DNA of 64,000 nt. Source: Phycisphaerales bacterium (GTDB taxonomy: Bacteria; Planctomycetota; Phycisphaerae; Phycisphaerales; UBA1924). The translations under genes were made by a program, and so were the position numbers. Shown here one piece after another: positions 25,334 through 36,275 of the stretch (its first letter is position 1; each line of letters starts with the position of its first letter). The notes beneath the pieces were generated by a model, which saw only the letters and a list, made by a program, of their open reading frames with translations, was not told the origin of the DNA and made no database searches. Where the stretch lies: assembly GCA_029260295.1 (NCBI GenBank), contig JAJDDN010000008.1:248001-312000 (forward strand), in the 5' to 3' direction.

Positions 25334-28090
25334 GTGGCTGATTCCAAGATTAATCCTGATGTAGAAGCGCAGAGCCGTTCTCGGGCGTCGCGTCGGTTGC
25401 ATGCAACGGATGCGGCGGCCGAGTTTGTGGTGACGGTTGGTGGTTTTGCTGTTTTGGCGGCGGTGCTTGGGATTTGTTTTTATCTGGCGTGGGTGGTGGT
25501 GCCATTGTTTTCGAGCGGGGTTGTTGAGGAGGGGGTGGAGTTTGCGGGTGGGGGTGGAGAGGTGCCGGCGGCGGTGTATATGGGGCCTTATGGGGAGGCG
25601 GCTGTATTTTCGCGTCAAGGGTATGGAGGCGAGGTTGTTGGGCTGCTTGACAATGAGAATCTTGGGGGATGGGGTTCGTCGCACAATGATGTGGTGTGCG
25701 AATCGTCAGCTCGCAATGGGGAGTTGATTGCTCGGGGGTATTCGGATGGAACGGTCCGGCTTGGGTCCGTGGAGTTCTCTACCAAACTGCTTGCGGCGGG
25801 CGGTGAACTTGATGGGAATGGGTATCGCAAGGTTCTTGAGGATGGTCGTGTTCGGCGGGTGATGGTTGAGGAGTCGTTTGGGGAGCCGTTGGTGATGAAG
25901 AGGGGGGAGGGGGCGGTTGTTCTTGTTGACTACCAGGTTGATACGACGGGGAAGACGGTGCTTGTTGCGTTGCGGGAGGATTTGACTGTTGTGGTGAGTA
26001 GTGTGCGGACGATTCGGCCATTAGGTGGCGGGGCGGCGAAGACTCGGCTTAAGGAGACTTCGTTTTTGTTGAACGGGGATGAACGGCCTGTGGGGTTGAA
26101 GGTGAGTGCCGATGGGGGGCAGGTGTTTGTGGTGTACGGGGACGGGGGGATGGATCGGTATGCGAAGGAGAAGCGGGACTTTGTGTTTCGGGAGCGTGTA
26201 GAGATGTTGGGGGATGGGGAAGTTGCGGTTGTTGAGATGGTGCTGGGTGGGCAGACGATATTGATTGGGGACACTTTGGGGGGGGTGCAGTCTTGGCATG
26301 TTGCGCTTGATGAGCGGGATCGGTTTGGGGATGGGCGGTTTTTGGTTCGGTCGCACTCGTTTGGGAGAACTTCTGAGGGGGTTGGGGTTGTTGATCTGAC
26401 GCCGAGTGGTCGGGATCGGACGGTTGGGGTTTTGTATAGTGATGGGGTGGTGGTGCTTCGGCATCTGACGAGTGAGAAGACGATTGTTCGGATTGAAACC
26501 GAATCTATATTGGGGGAAGATGGGGCGGGGCTGGTGGCGATTGGGCCGAAGAATGATGCGGTTTTGGTTGTTGGTGAGGGTGGGTATGGGTTGTATGGGT
26601 ATGAGGCGGGGTATGCGGAGTTTTCGATCAAGGCGTTGTTCGGGAAGGTTGCGTATGAGGGGTTGCCTGAGCCGGCGTATGTGTATCAGTCTTCCTCGGG
26701 GGATGATTCGAGTGAGGTGAAGCTGAGTGTGATGCCTTTGGTGTTTGGGACGCTGAAGGCTACGGTGTTTGCGATGTTGTTTGCGATCCCTGTTGCGGTG
26801 TTTGCGGCGATGTATTCGAGTGAGTTTTTGTCCAAGCGTGTGCGGAAGGTTGTCAAGCCGAGTGTTGAGTTGATGGCGTCTTTGCCGTCGGTTGTGCTTG
26901 GTTTTGTGGCGGCGATGGTGGTTGCTCCTTATGTGGCGGAGTATTTGGGGTCGTTTTTGGTTGGGATGTTTGTGCTGCCTTTGGGTGTGTTGTTTGGGGC
27001 TCATGTGTGGCAGTTGGTGCCTTTGGCGACGCGGCTGCGGCTTAAGACTGGGCATCATTTGTTGATGGTGGCGGGGGTGCTTGTGTTGAGTGGGGGTTTG
27101 GGTTGGGCTACCGGGCCTGGGATTGTGGGGGCTGGGTTTGCTCCTGATGGGTTTGATCGGGCGATGATGTCTGGGGCGGTTGTTGCAGTCGAGGACGAAC
27201 GGGTGCCTGAGTGGGCTGGGGATGCTGGGTATTCGGTGCGGACGCAGCGGAGATTGCGGGCGATGGAGATGGGGGTTGTTGATGGGGTGGTTGTTGAGCG
27301 GGATAGTTCGGCTGTGATTGATAATGATGTGATGGTTGATGCGGATCTGCGGCGGTGGCTTAATGGGGAGTATGGATCGGCGACTCCTGGGTGGGTGATG
27401 GCGTGCATGCCTTTGGCGGCGATCGGGGTTTGGATCGTGCAGGCGTTTACGGTGCGGCGGCGGATTGATGTGTGGTTGTCGGGGCAGCACTCGGCGACGG
27501 TGGGGATGGTGGTGCTGGCCAAGTTTGTGGTGCTTGCGGTTGCGAGTGTGGTTGCGGCGTATGTTGCTGCGGTTGCGATTACGGCGGCGGGGCTCGATCC
27601 TCGGGACTCGGTGTTTGGGAGCTTTAGTCCTCGCAATACGCTTGTTGTTGCGGTGATTATGGGGTTTGCGGTGATCCCGATTATCTTTACGATTTCGGAG
27701 GACGCTTTGCAGGCGGTGCCTGACTCGCTTCGGTCGGCGTCGCTTGGTGCGGGGGCGACGAAGTGGCAGACGGCGGTGCGGGTTGTGCTTCCTGTGGCGG
27801 GGTCTGGGATTTTCTCGGCGTGCATGATCGGGTTTGGGCGTGCGGTTGGGGAGACGATGATTGTTCTGATGGCGACGGGGAACACGCCTGAGATGTCTTG
27901 GAATATCTTTAGTGGGTTCAGGACGCTTGCTGCGAACATTGCTGTTGAGCTTCCTGAGGCGCCCAAGGGGGAGACGCATTACCGGGTGCTGTTTTTGTGT
28001 GGGTTTGTATTGTTTGTGATGACCTTTGTGATTAATACGAGTGCCGAGGTTGTGCGGCAGGTTGTTCGGAAGAGGAATGCTGGGCTGTGA
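25334..28090 (+). CDS. pstC: Phosphate ABC transporter permease, long form
   Basis: A 918-residue PstC-type permease, about three times the classical length. After one N-terminal helix (about 35-60) comes a region of about 400 residues with repeated short beta phrases (YSDGTVRLGSVEF, VSADGGQVFVVYGDGG, LYSDGVVVLRHL) resembling a WD/beta-propeller domain outside the membrane. The permease domain begins near residue 470, is interrupted by a soluble insert of about 90 residues, and ends with the cytoplasmic loop DSLRSASLGAGATKWQTAV that contacts PstB, followed by GRAVGETMIVLMATG. The GTG start abuts the pstS stop and the end overlaps pstA by four bases. Long PstC proteins are known in marine bacteria; the middle insert seems less usual. 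Confidence 0.88.
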   Translation: MADSKINPDVEAQSRSRASRRLHATDAAAEFVVTVGGFAVLAAVLGICFYLAWVVVPLFSSGVVEEGVEFAGGGGEVPAAVYMGPYGEAAVFSRQGYGGEVVGLLDNENLGGWGSSHNDVVCESSARNGELIARGYSDGTVRLGSVEFSTKLLAAGGELDGNGYRKVLEDGRVRRVMVEESFGEPLVMKRGEGAVVLVDYQVDTTGKTVLVALREDLTVVVSSVRTIRPLGGGAAKTRLKETSFLLNGDERPVGLKVSADGGQVFVVYGDGGMDRYAKEKRDFVFRERVEMLGDGEVAVVEMVLGGQTILIGDTLGGVQSWHVALDERDRFGDGRFLVRSHSFGRTSEGVGVVDLTPSGRDRTVGVLYSDGVVVLRHLTSEKTIVRIETESILGEDGAGLVAIGPKNDAVLVVGEGGYGLYGYEAGYAEFSIKALFGKVAYEGLPEPAYVYQSSSGDDSSEVKLSVMPLVFGTLKATVFAMLFAIPVAVFAAMYSSEFLSKRVRKVVKPSVELMASLPSVVLGFVAAMVVAPYVAEYLGSFLVGMFVLPLGVLFGAHVWQLVPLATRLRLKTGHHLLMVAGVLVLSGGLGWATGPGIVGAGFAPDGFDRAMMSGAVVAVEDERVPEWAGDAGYSVRTQRRLRAMEMGVVDGVVVERDSSAVIDNDVMVDADLRRWLNGEYGSATPGWVMACMPLAAIGVWIVQAFTVRRRIDVWLSGQHSATVGMVVLAKFVVLAVASVVAAYVAAVAITAAGLDPRDSVFGSFSPRNTLVVAVIMGFAVIPIIFTISEDALQAVPDSLRSASLGAGATKWQTAVRVVLPVAGSGIFSACMIGFGRAVGETMIVLMATGNTPEMSWNIFSGFRTLAANIAVELPEAPKGETHYRVLFLCGFVLFVMTFVINTSAEVVRQVVRKRNAGL

Positions 28091-30219
28091 GTGACCAAGT
28101 GAATCAACATGCTACAAAGAGGCGGACATTGCCGAGTGCTGTTGGTGAGCCGATGGTGTGGTTGACGGGGTCGGCGCTGGTGTTGTGCCTTGGGATGATT
28201 GCGGTGTTGCTTGTGTTGGTGGTGTCCAATGGGCTGCGGACATTTTGGCCTGGGGATATTGATCGGATGACGCTTGAGGGCGGCGAGCAGGTTATGGGGA
28301 TTCGGGTGGCGGAGGATTCGGAGGGGCGGTATTTGTACCGGGTGGGGAACCGGGATATTGGGCAGGAGTCGTTCCGATGGATTGATGGGGAGGCGATTGT
28401 TGAGATTGAGCAGCCCGATGATGCGGTGATGCTTGAGCGGGAGTCTTGGGGGGTTTGGTTCGGGATGCCTGAGTCGATTTCGGTTTTGAATGATGAAGGG
28501 GAACTTCATAAAGTAACGGATGGATCTGGGGAAACACTTGATGCGTTTGGGGAGATGCACGCCGCAGCTCGTATTCGTCGGGCACAGGGTGAGGCGATGC
28601 GGAAGCGGGAGCTTGGGAAGATTAATCGTGGGATCGAGGCGGCGCGGCTTGCGATTTCTGAGGCGGAGCTTGGCGTTGATCAGCGGGCATCGGCGAGCGA
28701 TCGGTTGGGGTGGGTGAGCTGGGCGTTGGTTTTGGCGAGCGTGGTGTTTGCTGGGCTTGTTTGGTGGGTGAAGCGTGATGCGGGGGTTGGGATTGGGGCT
28801 GCTGGTGTTCGGGTTGGGAAGATGACTCGGTTTGGGTGCGCGGTGGTGGTGATCTTTGGTGGGATTGGGTTGTGGGTTGGGGGGCCTTGGAAGACTGTGG
28901 GGGTGACTGGGGAGACTCGGGACGGGGTGATTGCGGCATCTGCGATGGAGCAGGAGCGGTTGCAGGTGGAGTATGAGCGGGTGCTTGGTGAGATTCGTGC
29001 TGGGGAAGATGTTGATAGCCGGGAGCGGTTTGTGGTTGTTGAGCCTACGACTGGGCGGTTTGCTCCGATTGCGCAGACGCGTGGTGATGAACCGATGATG
29101 TTGAGTCAGGTGGTTCGGTTGGTGCAAGCGAATCGGTTGGGGTTCTTTGGGAAGGTGAAAGTGTTTGGGGGGCGGTGGTGGGAGTTTGTTTCTACTGGGC
29201 CTCGCGAGGCGAACACTGAGGGGGGGGTGTATCCGGTGATTGTGGGTACGGTGTTGCTTACTTTGTTGTTGACAGTTTTTGTGACGCCGCTTGGTGTGAT
29301 TGCTGCTTTGTATTTGCGTGAGTATGCGGTGCAGGGGTTTGGGACGAGTGTGATCCGGGTGGCGGTGAATAACTTGGCGGGGGTGCCGAGTATTGTGTAT
29401 GGGGTGTTTGGGTTGGGGTTCTTTTGTTATACGGTGGGGCGGTATGTGGATACGGGGCCTGTTGCGGGGAGTGCGCTGAGTAGCGGGGTGTGGTGGGGGT
29501 TGTTTGGGTTGGCTGTGGTGACGGCGATTGGATCGTTTGGGTGCAGTTTGTGGGGGAAGCCTGATCCGGGGCATCCGCCGAGCGTTGTGCATCGGGTGTT
29601 ATCGAAGTTGTCTTGGTTGGGTTGGGGGGTGACTGTTGTTTTGTTGGTGATGGTTGTTGCGAGGACGCCTTACTTTATGGGGTTCTTTGGGGCGCGGGCG
29701 GCGGAGGGGTCGCCGACCTTTGGGGCTCGGGGGTTGCTTTGGGCTTCGCTTACGCTGGCGTTGCTTACGCTGCCAGTGGTGATTGTGGCGACTGAGGAGG
29801 CGATTGCTGCGGTTCCCAACTCGATGCGTGAGGGGAGCTTTGGGTGCGGGGCAAGTAAGTGGCAGACGATCCGGCGGATTGTTTTGCCTGGGGCGATGCC
29901 TGGGATTTTGACGGGGGCGATTTTGGCGATGGCTCGGGGTGCGGGTGAGGTGGCGCCGTTGATGCTTGTGGGGGCGGTGAAGCTGAATATGGATCTGCCT
30001 GTGTCTACGACGGCTCCGTTTTTGCATGCTGATAGAAGCTTTATGCATCTTGGGTTTCATATTTATGATCTGGGTTTTCAGAGCCCGGATTCGCAGGCGG
30101 CTCGTCCGATGGTGTGGACGACGACGCTGTTGTTTTTGTTGATTGTGTTTGCGTTGAATCTGGCGGCGATTATGATCCGTGCGAAGCTGCGCGGTCGGAC
30201 TACGGGAGCGGCGATATGA
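28087..30219 (+). CDS. pstA: Phosphate ABC transporter permease, long form
   Basis: A 710-residue PstA-type permease, more than twice the classical length. It has a first helix at about 25-50, then a region of about 300 residues that includes a charged helical segment ([20 protein letters not shown]) and two further helices. The transporter core starts near residue 375 and contains [27 protein letters not shown] and the PstB-contact loop [19 protein letters not shown], then [17 protein letters not shown]. The GTG start overlaps the pstC stop (GTGA), and the stop overlaps the pstB start (ATGA), indicating tight translational coupling. Confidence 0.88.
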   Translation: MSDQVNQHATKRRTLPSAVGEPMVWLTGSALVLCLGMIAVLLVLVVSNGLRTFWPGDIDRMTLEGGEQVMGIRVAEDSEGRYLYRVGNRDIGQESFRWIDGEAIVEIEQPDDAVMLERESWGVWFGMPESISVLNDEGELHKVTDGSGETLDAFGEMHAAARIRRAQGEAMRKRELGKINRGIEAARLAISEAELGVDQRASASDRLGWVSWALVLASVVFAGLVWWVKRDAGVGIGAAGVRVGKMTRFGCAVVVIFGGIGLWVGGPWKTVGVTGETRDGVIAASAMEQERLQVEYERVLGEIRAGEDVDSRERFVVVEPTTGRFAPIAQTRGDEPMMLSQVVRLVQANRLGFFGKVKVFGGRWWEFVSTGPREANTEGGVYPVIVGTVLLTLLLTVFVTPLGVIAALYLREYAVQGFGTSVIRVAVNNLAGVPSIVYGVFGLGFFCYTVGRYVDTGPVAGSALSSGVWWGLFGLAVVTAIGSFGCSLWGKPDPGHPPSVVHRVLSKLSWLGWGVTVVLLVMVVARTPYFMGFFGARAAEGSPTFGARGLLWASLTLALLTLPVVIVATEEAIAAVPNSMREGSFGCGASKWQTIRRIVLPGAMPGILTGAILAMARGAGEVAPLMLVGAVKLNMDLPVSTTAPFLHADRSFMHLGFHIYDLGFQSPDSQAARPMVWTTTLLFLLIVFALNLAAIMIRAKLRGRTTGAAI

Positions 30220-31118
30220 GTGATGTTGAGAATAAAGAACGGTCGGCAGTGCAGGCGGTGGTTGCTGGTGGGATGGGCGGGGATGCGGTGCATTATGATG
30301 TGATCGATGCGATACGGCGTGGGGAGGGAGTAGAGCCGACGGTGCATGGGGAGATGGCTGAGGTTGACTCGGTTATTCAGACGGATGATTTTAAGTTGTG
30401 GTATGGGGTGGCGCAGGCGATTCATGGGATTTCGATGGATGTGCCTCGAGGGGCGGTGACGGCGTTGATTGGGCCTTCGGGGTGCGGGAAGTCGACGCTA
30501 CTGCGGTCGATTAATCGGATGAATGATCTGGTTGATGGTGTTCGTGTTGAGGGTGGGATTACGCTCAATGGGGCGGCGGTGTATGAGCCTACGGTGGATG
30601 TGATTGAGCTTCGGAAGCGGCTTGGGATGGTGTTTCAGAAGCCGAACCCGTTTCCGATGTCGATCTTTGAGAATGTGGTGTATCCGCTGCGGATTGATGG
30701 GGAGCGGCGGAAGAGTGTGCTGCAGGATGCGTGTGAGCGGAGTTTGAAGTCTGCGGCGATCTGGGATGAGGTGAAGGATCGGTTGAAGGAGTCGGCATTG
30801 GGTTTGTCTGGGGGGCAGCAGCAGCGGCTGTGTATTGCGCGGGCTGTTGTGGCGGATCCTGAGGTGTTGTTGCTTGATGAGCCTTGCTCGGCTCTTGATC
30901 CGGTGGCGACGATTCGGATTGAGGAGCTGATTACGGAGATTTCTGAGCGGTATACGGTGCTGATCGTGACGCACAACATGCAGCAGGCGGCGCGGGTATC
31001 TGATTACACGGCGTTTATGTATCTGGGGCGGTTGGTGGAGTATGGGCCTACGGGGGCGATGTTCCAGAATCCGAAGTTGATTGAGACGGCGCATTATGTT
31101 TCGGGGCGGTTTGGGTAG
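30216..31118 (+). CDS. pstB: Phosphate ABC transporter ATP-binding protein
   Basis: A 300-residue ATPase that powers the PstCA channel. Walker [10 protein letters not shown], signature LSGGQQQR, Walker [14 protein letters not shown] and the His-switch [17 protein letters not shown] are all intact, as is the PstB-typical [15 protein letters not shown]. The first 45-50 residues are an acidic extension not needed for the ATPase fold. The ATG at 30216 overlaps the pstA stop by four bases. The operon ends here without phoU; the next gene is sucA after about 310 bases. Confidence 0.95.
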   Translation: MSDVENKERSAVQAVVAGGMGGDAVHYDVIDAIRRGEGVEPTVHGEMAEVDSVIQTDDFKLWYGVAQAIHGISMDVPRGAVTALIGPSGCGKSTLLRSINRMNDLVDGVRVEGGITLNGAAVYEPTVDVIELRKRLGMVFQKPNPFPMSIFENVVYPLRIDGERRKSVLQDACERSLKSAAIWDEVKDRLKESALGLSGGQQQRLCIARAVVADPEVLLLDEPCSALDPVATIRIEELITEISERYTVLIVTHNMQQAARVSDYTAFMYLGRLVEYGPTGAMFQNPKLIETAHYVSGRFG

Positions 31119-31427
31119 GGAAGAGGGGACTGGCCACTGGGCACTAGCCACTGGAGAAGATGGGGAGAAAACCCGACTGTGCCGAAGCGGCGAGATCGGG
31201 GTGCGCGATTGAAAAAGGCATAGACTGGGTTGTCTAGTGGGTGAGGATTGGGGGGGTAAAAGATGCGTGTTGGTGGTTCAAAGTGGTGTGTTTTGATGGA
31301 TTTATGTGTGTAGATGTCGATAGATGGGTCTAGGATCGCGGCTGGGTATGTGCCCTGTCGAGTGGTCCGATAGTCCATCTGAACGCGGTTTTTAGTAGGT
31401 TGCGTACGGAAATGGGTGAGGTGAGCG
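31119..31427. other. Intergenic region with a divergent family-A-like hairpin
   Basis: A 309-base gap between pstB and sucA. Two direct CCACTGG words occur near 31134-31155. At 31172-31200, CCCGA / TCGGG arms enclose GTGCCGAAGCGGCGAGA, a shortened form of the family-A core without the usual tail. I see no clear terminator; the sucA promoter presumably lies in the AT-richer second half. Confidence 0.5.
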
Positions 31428-34397
31428 ATGAGTTCTGTGCCTAAACCGATCGCGGCGAGTGTGAACCAGTGGAACGCTGAGTATCTTGAAGAGCAGCATG
31501 CTTTGTTTGTTGCTGATCCGGGGTCTGTAGCTGGTGAGCTTCGGGCGTTCTTTGAGGGGTTTGCGCTGGCGAGTGCTGGGGATCTGACGCTGTTTGGGGG
31601 GGGCAAGGCGGCGAAGGGTGAGGTCACGACCAGTTCTGGTGATTGGAAATCTGAGAGTGGGCCTGTGCAGGTGTGGGGCGGGGGGCTTGGCGTTGCGGGG
31701 CAGTCTTCGCACTTTGAGGCGATTGTCAATGACTTTGTCAACGCGTACCGGGATCAGGGGCATTTGTGTGCTGATATTGATCCGTTCCATCGCGAGCGGG
31801 CTCGTCCTGAGTTGTTGTGCTTGGATCATCACGGACTGAACGATTCGGATCTGGATCGGGTTGTTGATGGGGCTGGGATGGGGCTGGGGATGCAGGTGCC
31901 TTTGCGGGCGGTGATCGCTCGGCTTGAAGAGGTGTACTGCGGGTCGATCGGGCTTGAGATCATGCATGTTGCGGATACCGAGCAGCGGTCTTGGTTGATG
32001 CATCGGTTTGAGACGATTGGCGGGAAACTGGATCTTGATCGTGCTCGGCGGCTGCTGATTCTTGAGCAGCTTACGAAATCAGAGATGGTTGAAAAATTCC
32101 TTGGTCGGCGGTACCCGGGTGATAAGCGGTTCTCGCTTGAGGGCGGGGAGGCGTTGATCCCGCTGCTTGATCATTTGATCGAGACGGCGTCGGATCATGG
32201 GGGCGAAGAGATCGTGATGGGGATGGCGCACCGGGGGCGGCTCAATGTTTTGAATAACACGATCGGCAAGACCTACGAGCAGATCTTTACCGAGTTTGAA
32301 GAGAACTGGTCGGAGGACTTTGTTGATGGTGGCGGGGATGTGAAGTATCACCAGGGGTATTCTGGTACACGGCGGTTCCCCAATGGGAAGATGATGCATC
32401 TTGCGCTGGCGAGTAATCCGAGCCACCTTGAGGCGGTTAATGGGGTTATTGAAGGAAGAACGCGTGCTAAGCAGCGGCTCAAGGGTGATATGGATCGGAG
32501 CCGGGTGATTCCGATTTTGATTCATGGCGATGCGGCGGTTGCGGGGCAGGGGATTGTTGCAGAAGTCCTGAACTTCTCGCAGCTTGAGGGGTACACGACG
32601 GGCGGGACTGTGCATGTTGTGATTAATAATCAGATCGGGTTTACTACGGTGCCTGAGGATTCGCGGTCGAGCCGGTACTGTACGGATATTGGTAAGTCGA
32701 TTGATGCGCCGATTTTCCATGTCAATGCGGATGATCCTGATGCGGTGGTGACTGTTGCGCAGATCGCGATGGAGTACCGCCAGCAGTTCAAGCGGGATGT
32801 GTTTATTGATTTGCAGTGCTTCCGGAAGTATGGGCACAACGAGCAGGACGAGACGAGCTTTACGCAGCCTTTGATGGCGGCGATTATTAAGAAGAAGGAT
32901 TCGGTGCTCAAGATTTACACCGAGAAGCTTTTGGCTGAGGGTGTAATTCAGGAGGCGGACCGGATTTCGATCGATGATCGGATTACCGAGACTCTTGAGC
33001 GGGCGCAGCGTTCGGCCAAGGAGATGGCGAAGGATCCGACGATTGATCCGGGGAGCCATCGCTGGGCGGGGCAGACGCATGAGTACAACTTTGATCGTCT
33101 TGAGACTGGTGTGAAGCGGGAGATGATCTCGGAGGTTGCGGGTTCGATCGGGCGTGTGCCTGATGGGTTTAACCTGAATCCGAAGCTCAAGAAGTTGTTT
33201 GCGGATCGTGGGAATCTTGGTTCGACAGAGGTTGATGCTCAAATGTTGAGTTATGCTGATGCTGAGCATTTGGCGTTTGGGACGCTGCTGGTTGAGGGGC
33301 ATCCGATCCGGTTGTCCGGGCAGGATTGCCGGCGTGGGACATTCTCGCATCGTCATGCGGTTGTGCGTGATATGCAGACTGCGGAGCCTTATACGCCTTT
33401 GAATACTATTCGGGAGCTTGGGATTGAGGGGACGGATGCTCCGGCGGGGACGATCGGGAGTGATGGGATTCCTCGGCAGGCGAAGCTTTGTGTGTACGAC
33501 TCGCCGTTGAGTGAGGCGAGTGTGCTTGGGTTTGATTATGGGTATTCGCTTGCGGATCCGAAGATGCTTGTCATCTGGGAAGCGCAGTTTGGCGACTTTG
33601 TCAATGGCGCCCAGGCGATTATTGATCAGTTTATTGCGTCTGCCGAGGGGAAATGGGATCGTTGGAGCGGGCTTGTGATGCTGCTGCCGCATGGGTATGA
33701 GGGTGCGGGGCCTGAGCATTCGTCTTGCCGGGTTGAAAGATTTTTGGAGTTGTGTGGTGGGAACAATATGCAGGTTGTGTATCCGTCTACGGCGGCGCAG
33801 GTGTTCCATATGTACCGTCGTCAGATGAACCGGTCGTTTAGGAAGCCTTTGATTGTGCTGACTCCGAAGTCGATGCTTCGGACGCCTACGAGTTCTGTTG
33901 ATGAGATACTTGAGGGCGGGGCTTTTGCTGAGATGCTTGATGATCCGAAGTTTGTTTCGGGCCCAGTTTCAGAGCGGTGGGATCGTTCTGGCGTGAAGCG
34001 GGTTCTGCTTTGCAGCGGGAAGATTTACCATGAGATGGACGCTCGGCGCGAGTTGATCGGGCGGTCGGACACGGCGATTGTTCGGATCGAGCAGTTGTAC
34101 CCGTTCCATGCGGACATGCTGAAAGAAATCGTTGGGATGTATCCTGACGGGGTCTCGGTGGAGTTTGTGCAGGAGGAGACTTACAACGCGGGATCGTGGT
34201 TGTATGTTTCTGATATGGTGCAGGAGAAGCTTGGTTGGGATCGGCCTGGGTATATTGGGCGGGCTCGGTCGAGCTCGCCTGCGACTGGGTCGAAGGTGCA
34301 GCATAAGTTTGAGCAGGAACAGATTATCACGCAGGCGATCGGGGCCAAGCCCGAGACGACTGGCACGGAAACGAAAGTTGCAGCGGCCAGGGCGTAA
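31428..34397 (+). CDS. sucA: 2-oxoglutarate dehydrogenase E1 component
   Basis: A 989-residue thiamine-diphosphate enzyme that decarboxylates 2-oxoglutarate in the citric acid cycle and passes the succinyl group to the E2 lipoyl arm. The N-terminal [19 protein letters not shown] segment binds E2. Core motifs [35 protein letters not shown] and [12 protein letters not shown] match E1o enzymes, with [20 protein letters not shown] for cofactor and substrate binding. Length is within the usual 900-1000. A GAGG-type ribosome site precedes the ATG. sucB follows after 29 bases, so E1 and E2 are co-expressed; E3 (lpd) is not in the window. Confidence 0.96.
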   Translation: MSSVPKPIAASVNQWNAEYLEEQHALFVADPGSVAGELRAFFEGFALASAGDLTLFGGGKAAKGEVTTSSGDWKSESGPVQVWGGGLGVAGQSSHFEAIVNDFVNAYRDQGHLCADIDPFHRERARPELLCLDHHGLNDSDLDRVVDGAGMGLGMQVPLRAVIARLEEVYCGSIGLEIMHVADTEQRSWLMHRFETIGGKLDLDRARRLLILEQLTKSEMVEKFLGRRYPGDKRFSLEGGEALIPLLDHLIETASDHGGEEIVMGMAHRGRLNVLNNTIGKTYEQIFTEFEENWSEDFVDGGGDVKYHQGYSGTRRFPNGKMMHLALASNPSHLEAVNGVIEGRTRAKQRLKGDMDRSRVIPILIHGDAAVAGQGIVAEVLNFSQLEGYTTGGTVHVVINNQIGFTTVPEDSRSSRYCTDIGKSIDAPIFHVNADDPDAVVTVAQIAMEYRQQFKRDVFIDLQCFRKYGHNEQDETSFTQPLMAAIIKKKDSVLKIYTEKLLAEGVIQEADRISIDDRITETLERAQRSAKEMAKDPTIDPGSHRWAGQTHEYNFDRLETGVKREMISEVAGSIGRVPDGFNLNPKLKKLFADRGNLGSTEVDAQMLSYADAEHLAFGTLLVEGHPIRLSGQDCRRGTFSHRHAVVRDMQTAEPYTPLNTIRELGIEGTDAPAGTIGSDGIPRQAKLCVYDSPLSEASVLGFDYGYSLADPKMLVIWEAQFGDFVNGAQAIIDQFIASAEGKWDRWSGLVMLLPHGYEGAGPEHSSCRVERFLELCGGNNMQVVYPSTAAQVFHMYRRQMNRSFRKPLIVLTPKSMLRTPTSSVDEILEGGAFAEMLDDPKFVSGPVSERWDRSGVKRVLLCSGKIYHEMDARRELIGRSDTAIVRIEQLYPFHADMLKEIVGMYPDGVSVEFVQEETYNAGSWLYVSDMVQEKLGWDRPGYIGRARSSSPATGSKVQHKFEQEQIITQAIGAKPETTGTETKVAAARA

Positions 34398-34426
34398 GAG
34401 CACATAATACAAGGACGGCAAAGAAT

Positions 34427-35698
34427 ATGACTACCAAGATTGAAATTCCGAGTGTGGGCGAGTCGGTGACCTCTGGCGTTATTTCGGCATGGAGTGTTGC
34501 TGAGGGCGAGTATGTTGAGCGCGATCAGACTGTGCTTGAACTTGAGACTGATAAGGTGACGATGGAAGTGCCTGCTCCGATTTCTGGTGTGGTGACGCAC
34601 TCGGCGGCCGAGGGGGATGAGGTTGATGTGGGGGCGATTGTGGGGATGATTGATGAGTCGGCGGCCAAGCCTGCGGGTGAAGTGCCTGCTGCACCCGCAC
34701 CAGAAGTTGCGGCGGCTCCGGTTGCTGCACCGGCAGCTGCGGCCGCGCCTACAGCTGCACCTGCTCCAGTTGCGGCACCTGCTGCTGCTCCGAGTGGTGG
34801 GGGTGATGTGAAGGCGACGCCTTTGGCTCGGAAGTTGGCTGAGGAGAAGGGGGTGAACTTATCGCTTGTGACTGGGACGGGGGCCGGGGGGCGGATTCGG
34901 GAGCAGGATGTGCTTGGGTTTGTGCAGTCGGGGGCGTCGAGTGCTCCGGTTGCTGCTGGACCAGTTGCAGGATCGCGTGATATTTCGGTAGAGCGGATGA
35001 GCCCGATGCGGCAGAAGATTGCTTCGCGATTGGTTGAAGCACAACAGACGGCGGCGATGCTGACGACCTTTAACGAGGTTGATATGGGCGCGGTGATGGA
35101 GCTTCGGAAGCAGTACAAAGAGAAGTTTGCCGAGAAGCATGGGGTGGGCCTTGGGTTTATGTCGTTCTTTGTCAAGGCGTGCGTGCAGGGGTTACAGAAG
35201 TTTCCGTTGATTAACTCGTACATCGTGGCGGGGCCTGACGGGAAGCCGTCGGTGCAGAGTCACAACTATCAGGATATTGCGATTGCTGTTGCTGGGAAGA
35301 AGGGGCTGGTTGTGCCGGTGCTTCGCAATACCGAGGACATGACCTTTGCGGATGTTGAATCGACGATTAAGGATCTTGGGAAGCGGGCTCGTGAGAACAA
35401 GCTTGAGCTGAGCGAGATGATGGGCGGGACCTTTACGATTACCAATGGCGGGATCTTTGGTTCGTTGATGTCTACGCCGATTCTGAATCCGCCGCAGAGT
35501 GCGATTTTGGGGATGCATGGGATTAAGAAGCGGGCTGTTGAGGATCCGAACAATCCTGGGCAGATTGCGCTGCGGCCGATGATGTATTTGGCGTTGAGTT
35601 ATGATCACCGGATTGTCGATGGGGCGGAGGCTGTGCAGTTCTTGGTGTCGATTAAGGATGCGATTGAGGATCCGGCTCGGTTGATGTTGGATCTTTGA
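34427..35698 (+). CDS. sucB: 2-oxoglutarate dehydrogenase E2 (dihydrolipoyl succinyltransferase)
   Basis: A 423-residue E2 core protein. One lipoyl domain (1-80) has the lipoylated Lys in ETDKVTMEV. It is followed by an Ala/Pro-rich linker, a peripheral-subunit-binding domain near residue 130 ([16 protein letters not shown]), a second flexible linker and the catalytic domain, with the active His/Asp in [15 protein letters not shown]. One lipoyl arm is usual for this family. The stop at 35696-35698 is followed in the same reading frame by an AT-richer membrane-protein-like ORF. Confidence 0.95.
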   Translation: MTTKIEIPSVGESVTSGVISAWSVAEGEYVERDQTVLELETDKVTMEVPAPISGVVTHSAAEGDEVDVGAIVGMIDESAAKPAGEVPAAPAPEVAAAPVAAPAAAAAPTAAPAPVAAPAAAPSGGGDVKATPLARKLAEEKGVNLSLVTGTGAGGRIREQDVLGFVQSGASSAPVAAGPVAGSRDISVERMSPMRQKIASRLVEAQQTAAMLTTFNEVDMGAVMELRKQYKEKFAEKHGVGLGFMSFFVKACVQGLQKFPLINSYIVAGPDGKPSVQSHNYQDIAIAVAGKKGLVVPVLRNTEDMTFADVESTIKDLGKRARENKLELSEMMGGTFTITNGGIFGSLMSTPILNPPQSAILGMHGIKKRAVEDPNNPGQIALRPMMYLALSYDHRIVDGAEAVQFLVSIKDAIEDPARLMLDL

Positions 35699-35728
35699 TA
35701 TGAGGGCAGAGCTATTATTCTAGTTGGT

Positions 35729-36163
35729 TTGATATTGATAGCCTTTACACTTGTGGGCTATAAATGTGGTCAAGCCGAAGGAAGAGTACATCATCGAACG
35801 GCAAAGCAAGCAAGATTCAAAGGGCGGATGAGCCTGCTATTTGCGATTGCAGTTTGGTATGGCTTTGGTGTTGCAGTAGTTGGCGGGAGTGATCAGTTTG
35901 TATCTGCATTTCTCGATAGTGGGATGTTTACTGTGGGTGCCATCGTGTTTCAAGCAATGTGGGGTATTGCAGAGCTCGGTATTATTCGGGGTACATATCT
36001 ACATCACGGTAAAATTGATCAACTCAAGCGTGTGTACCATAAAGAAATGCTTTCTTGGTGGGTCTGGCTGTTAATGCCTGGGCGATGGATTGTGCTTTTA
36101 GTCTGTCGTCGTTGGATTAACTCTATGAACGATGGAGTTCAAGAGGCCCTCGCAGGCGAGTAG
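35729..36163 (+). CDS. Orphan membrane protein, possibly frameshifted at its 5' end
   Basis: About 144 residues with two or three hydrophobic helices (MILIAFTLVG, SLLFAIAVWYGFGVAVV, MFTVGAIVFQAMWG) and a basic C-terminal part. I do not recognise a family. No good start exists: the frame opens only with TTG at 35729. An ATG at 35700, two bases after the sucB stop, reads MRAELLF and then stops at 35721. Restoring one base near 35720 would join the frames and give a normal helix, so the gene may have a frameshift (inference). GC content is nearer 50% than in neighbouring genes. Its last 65 bases overlap the opposite-strand phosphatase relic. Confidence 0.45.
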   Translation: MILIAFTLVGYKCGQAEGRVHHRTAKQARFKGRMSLLFAIAVWYGFGVAVVGGSDQFVSAFLDSGMFTVGAIVFQAMWGIAELGIIRGTYLHHGKIDQLKRVYHKEMLSWWVWLLMPGRWIVLLVCRRWINSMNDGVQEALAGE

Positions 36164-36275
36164 TAGCATTTGGTAGATTTGTTCGAAGCCGCCGTCGCCG
36201 CCGTAGTAGGGGTCGGGGACATCTTGGGGGGCCTTTTGGGTGGGGTCAAAGGAACGCATGAGGTGGATTTGTGGC
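36098..36275 (-). pseudogene. Relic of the 3' end of the phosphatase gene
   Basis: On the minus strand this encodes the last part of a low-molecular-weight protein tyrosine phosphatase: KPQIHLMRSFDPTQKAPQDV, the general-acid loop DPYYGGD, a following GFEQIYQML segment, then a divergent tail ending at a TAA (rev. 36098-36100). About 115 bases (36160-36275) align with the intact gene at 36830-36950 with high but incomplete identity. The catalytic CX5R part and start are missing. The join to the orphan gene is exact: the orphan's TAA (36276-36278) lies at the edge of the relic. Confidence 0.8.

Noticed and set aside
26021-27979. 652-codon open frame on the minus strand opposite pstC
   Set aside because: It is extremely rich in Arg, Pro and His with no domain, and lies fully antisense to a clear permease gene; it reflects the strong base bias of pstC codons.
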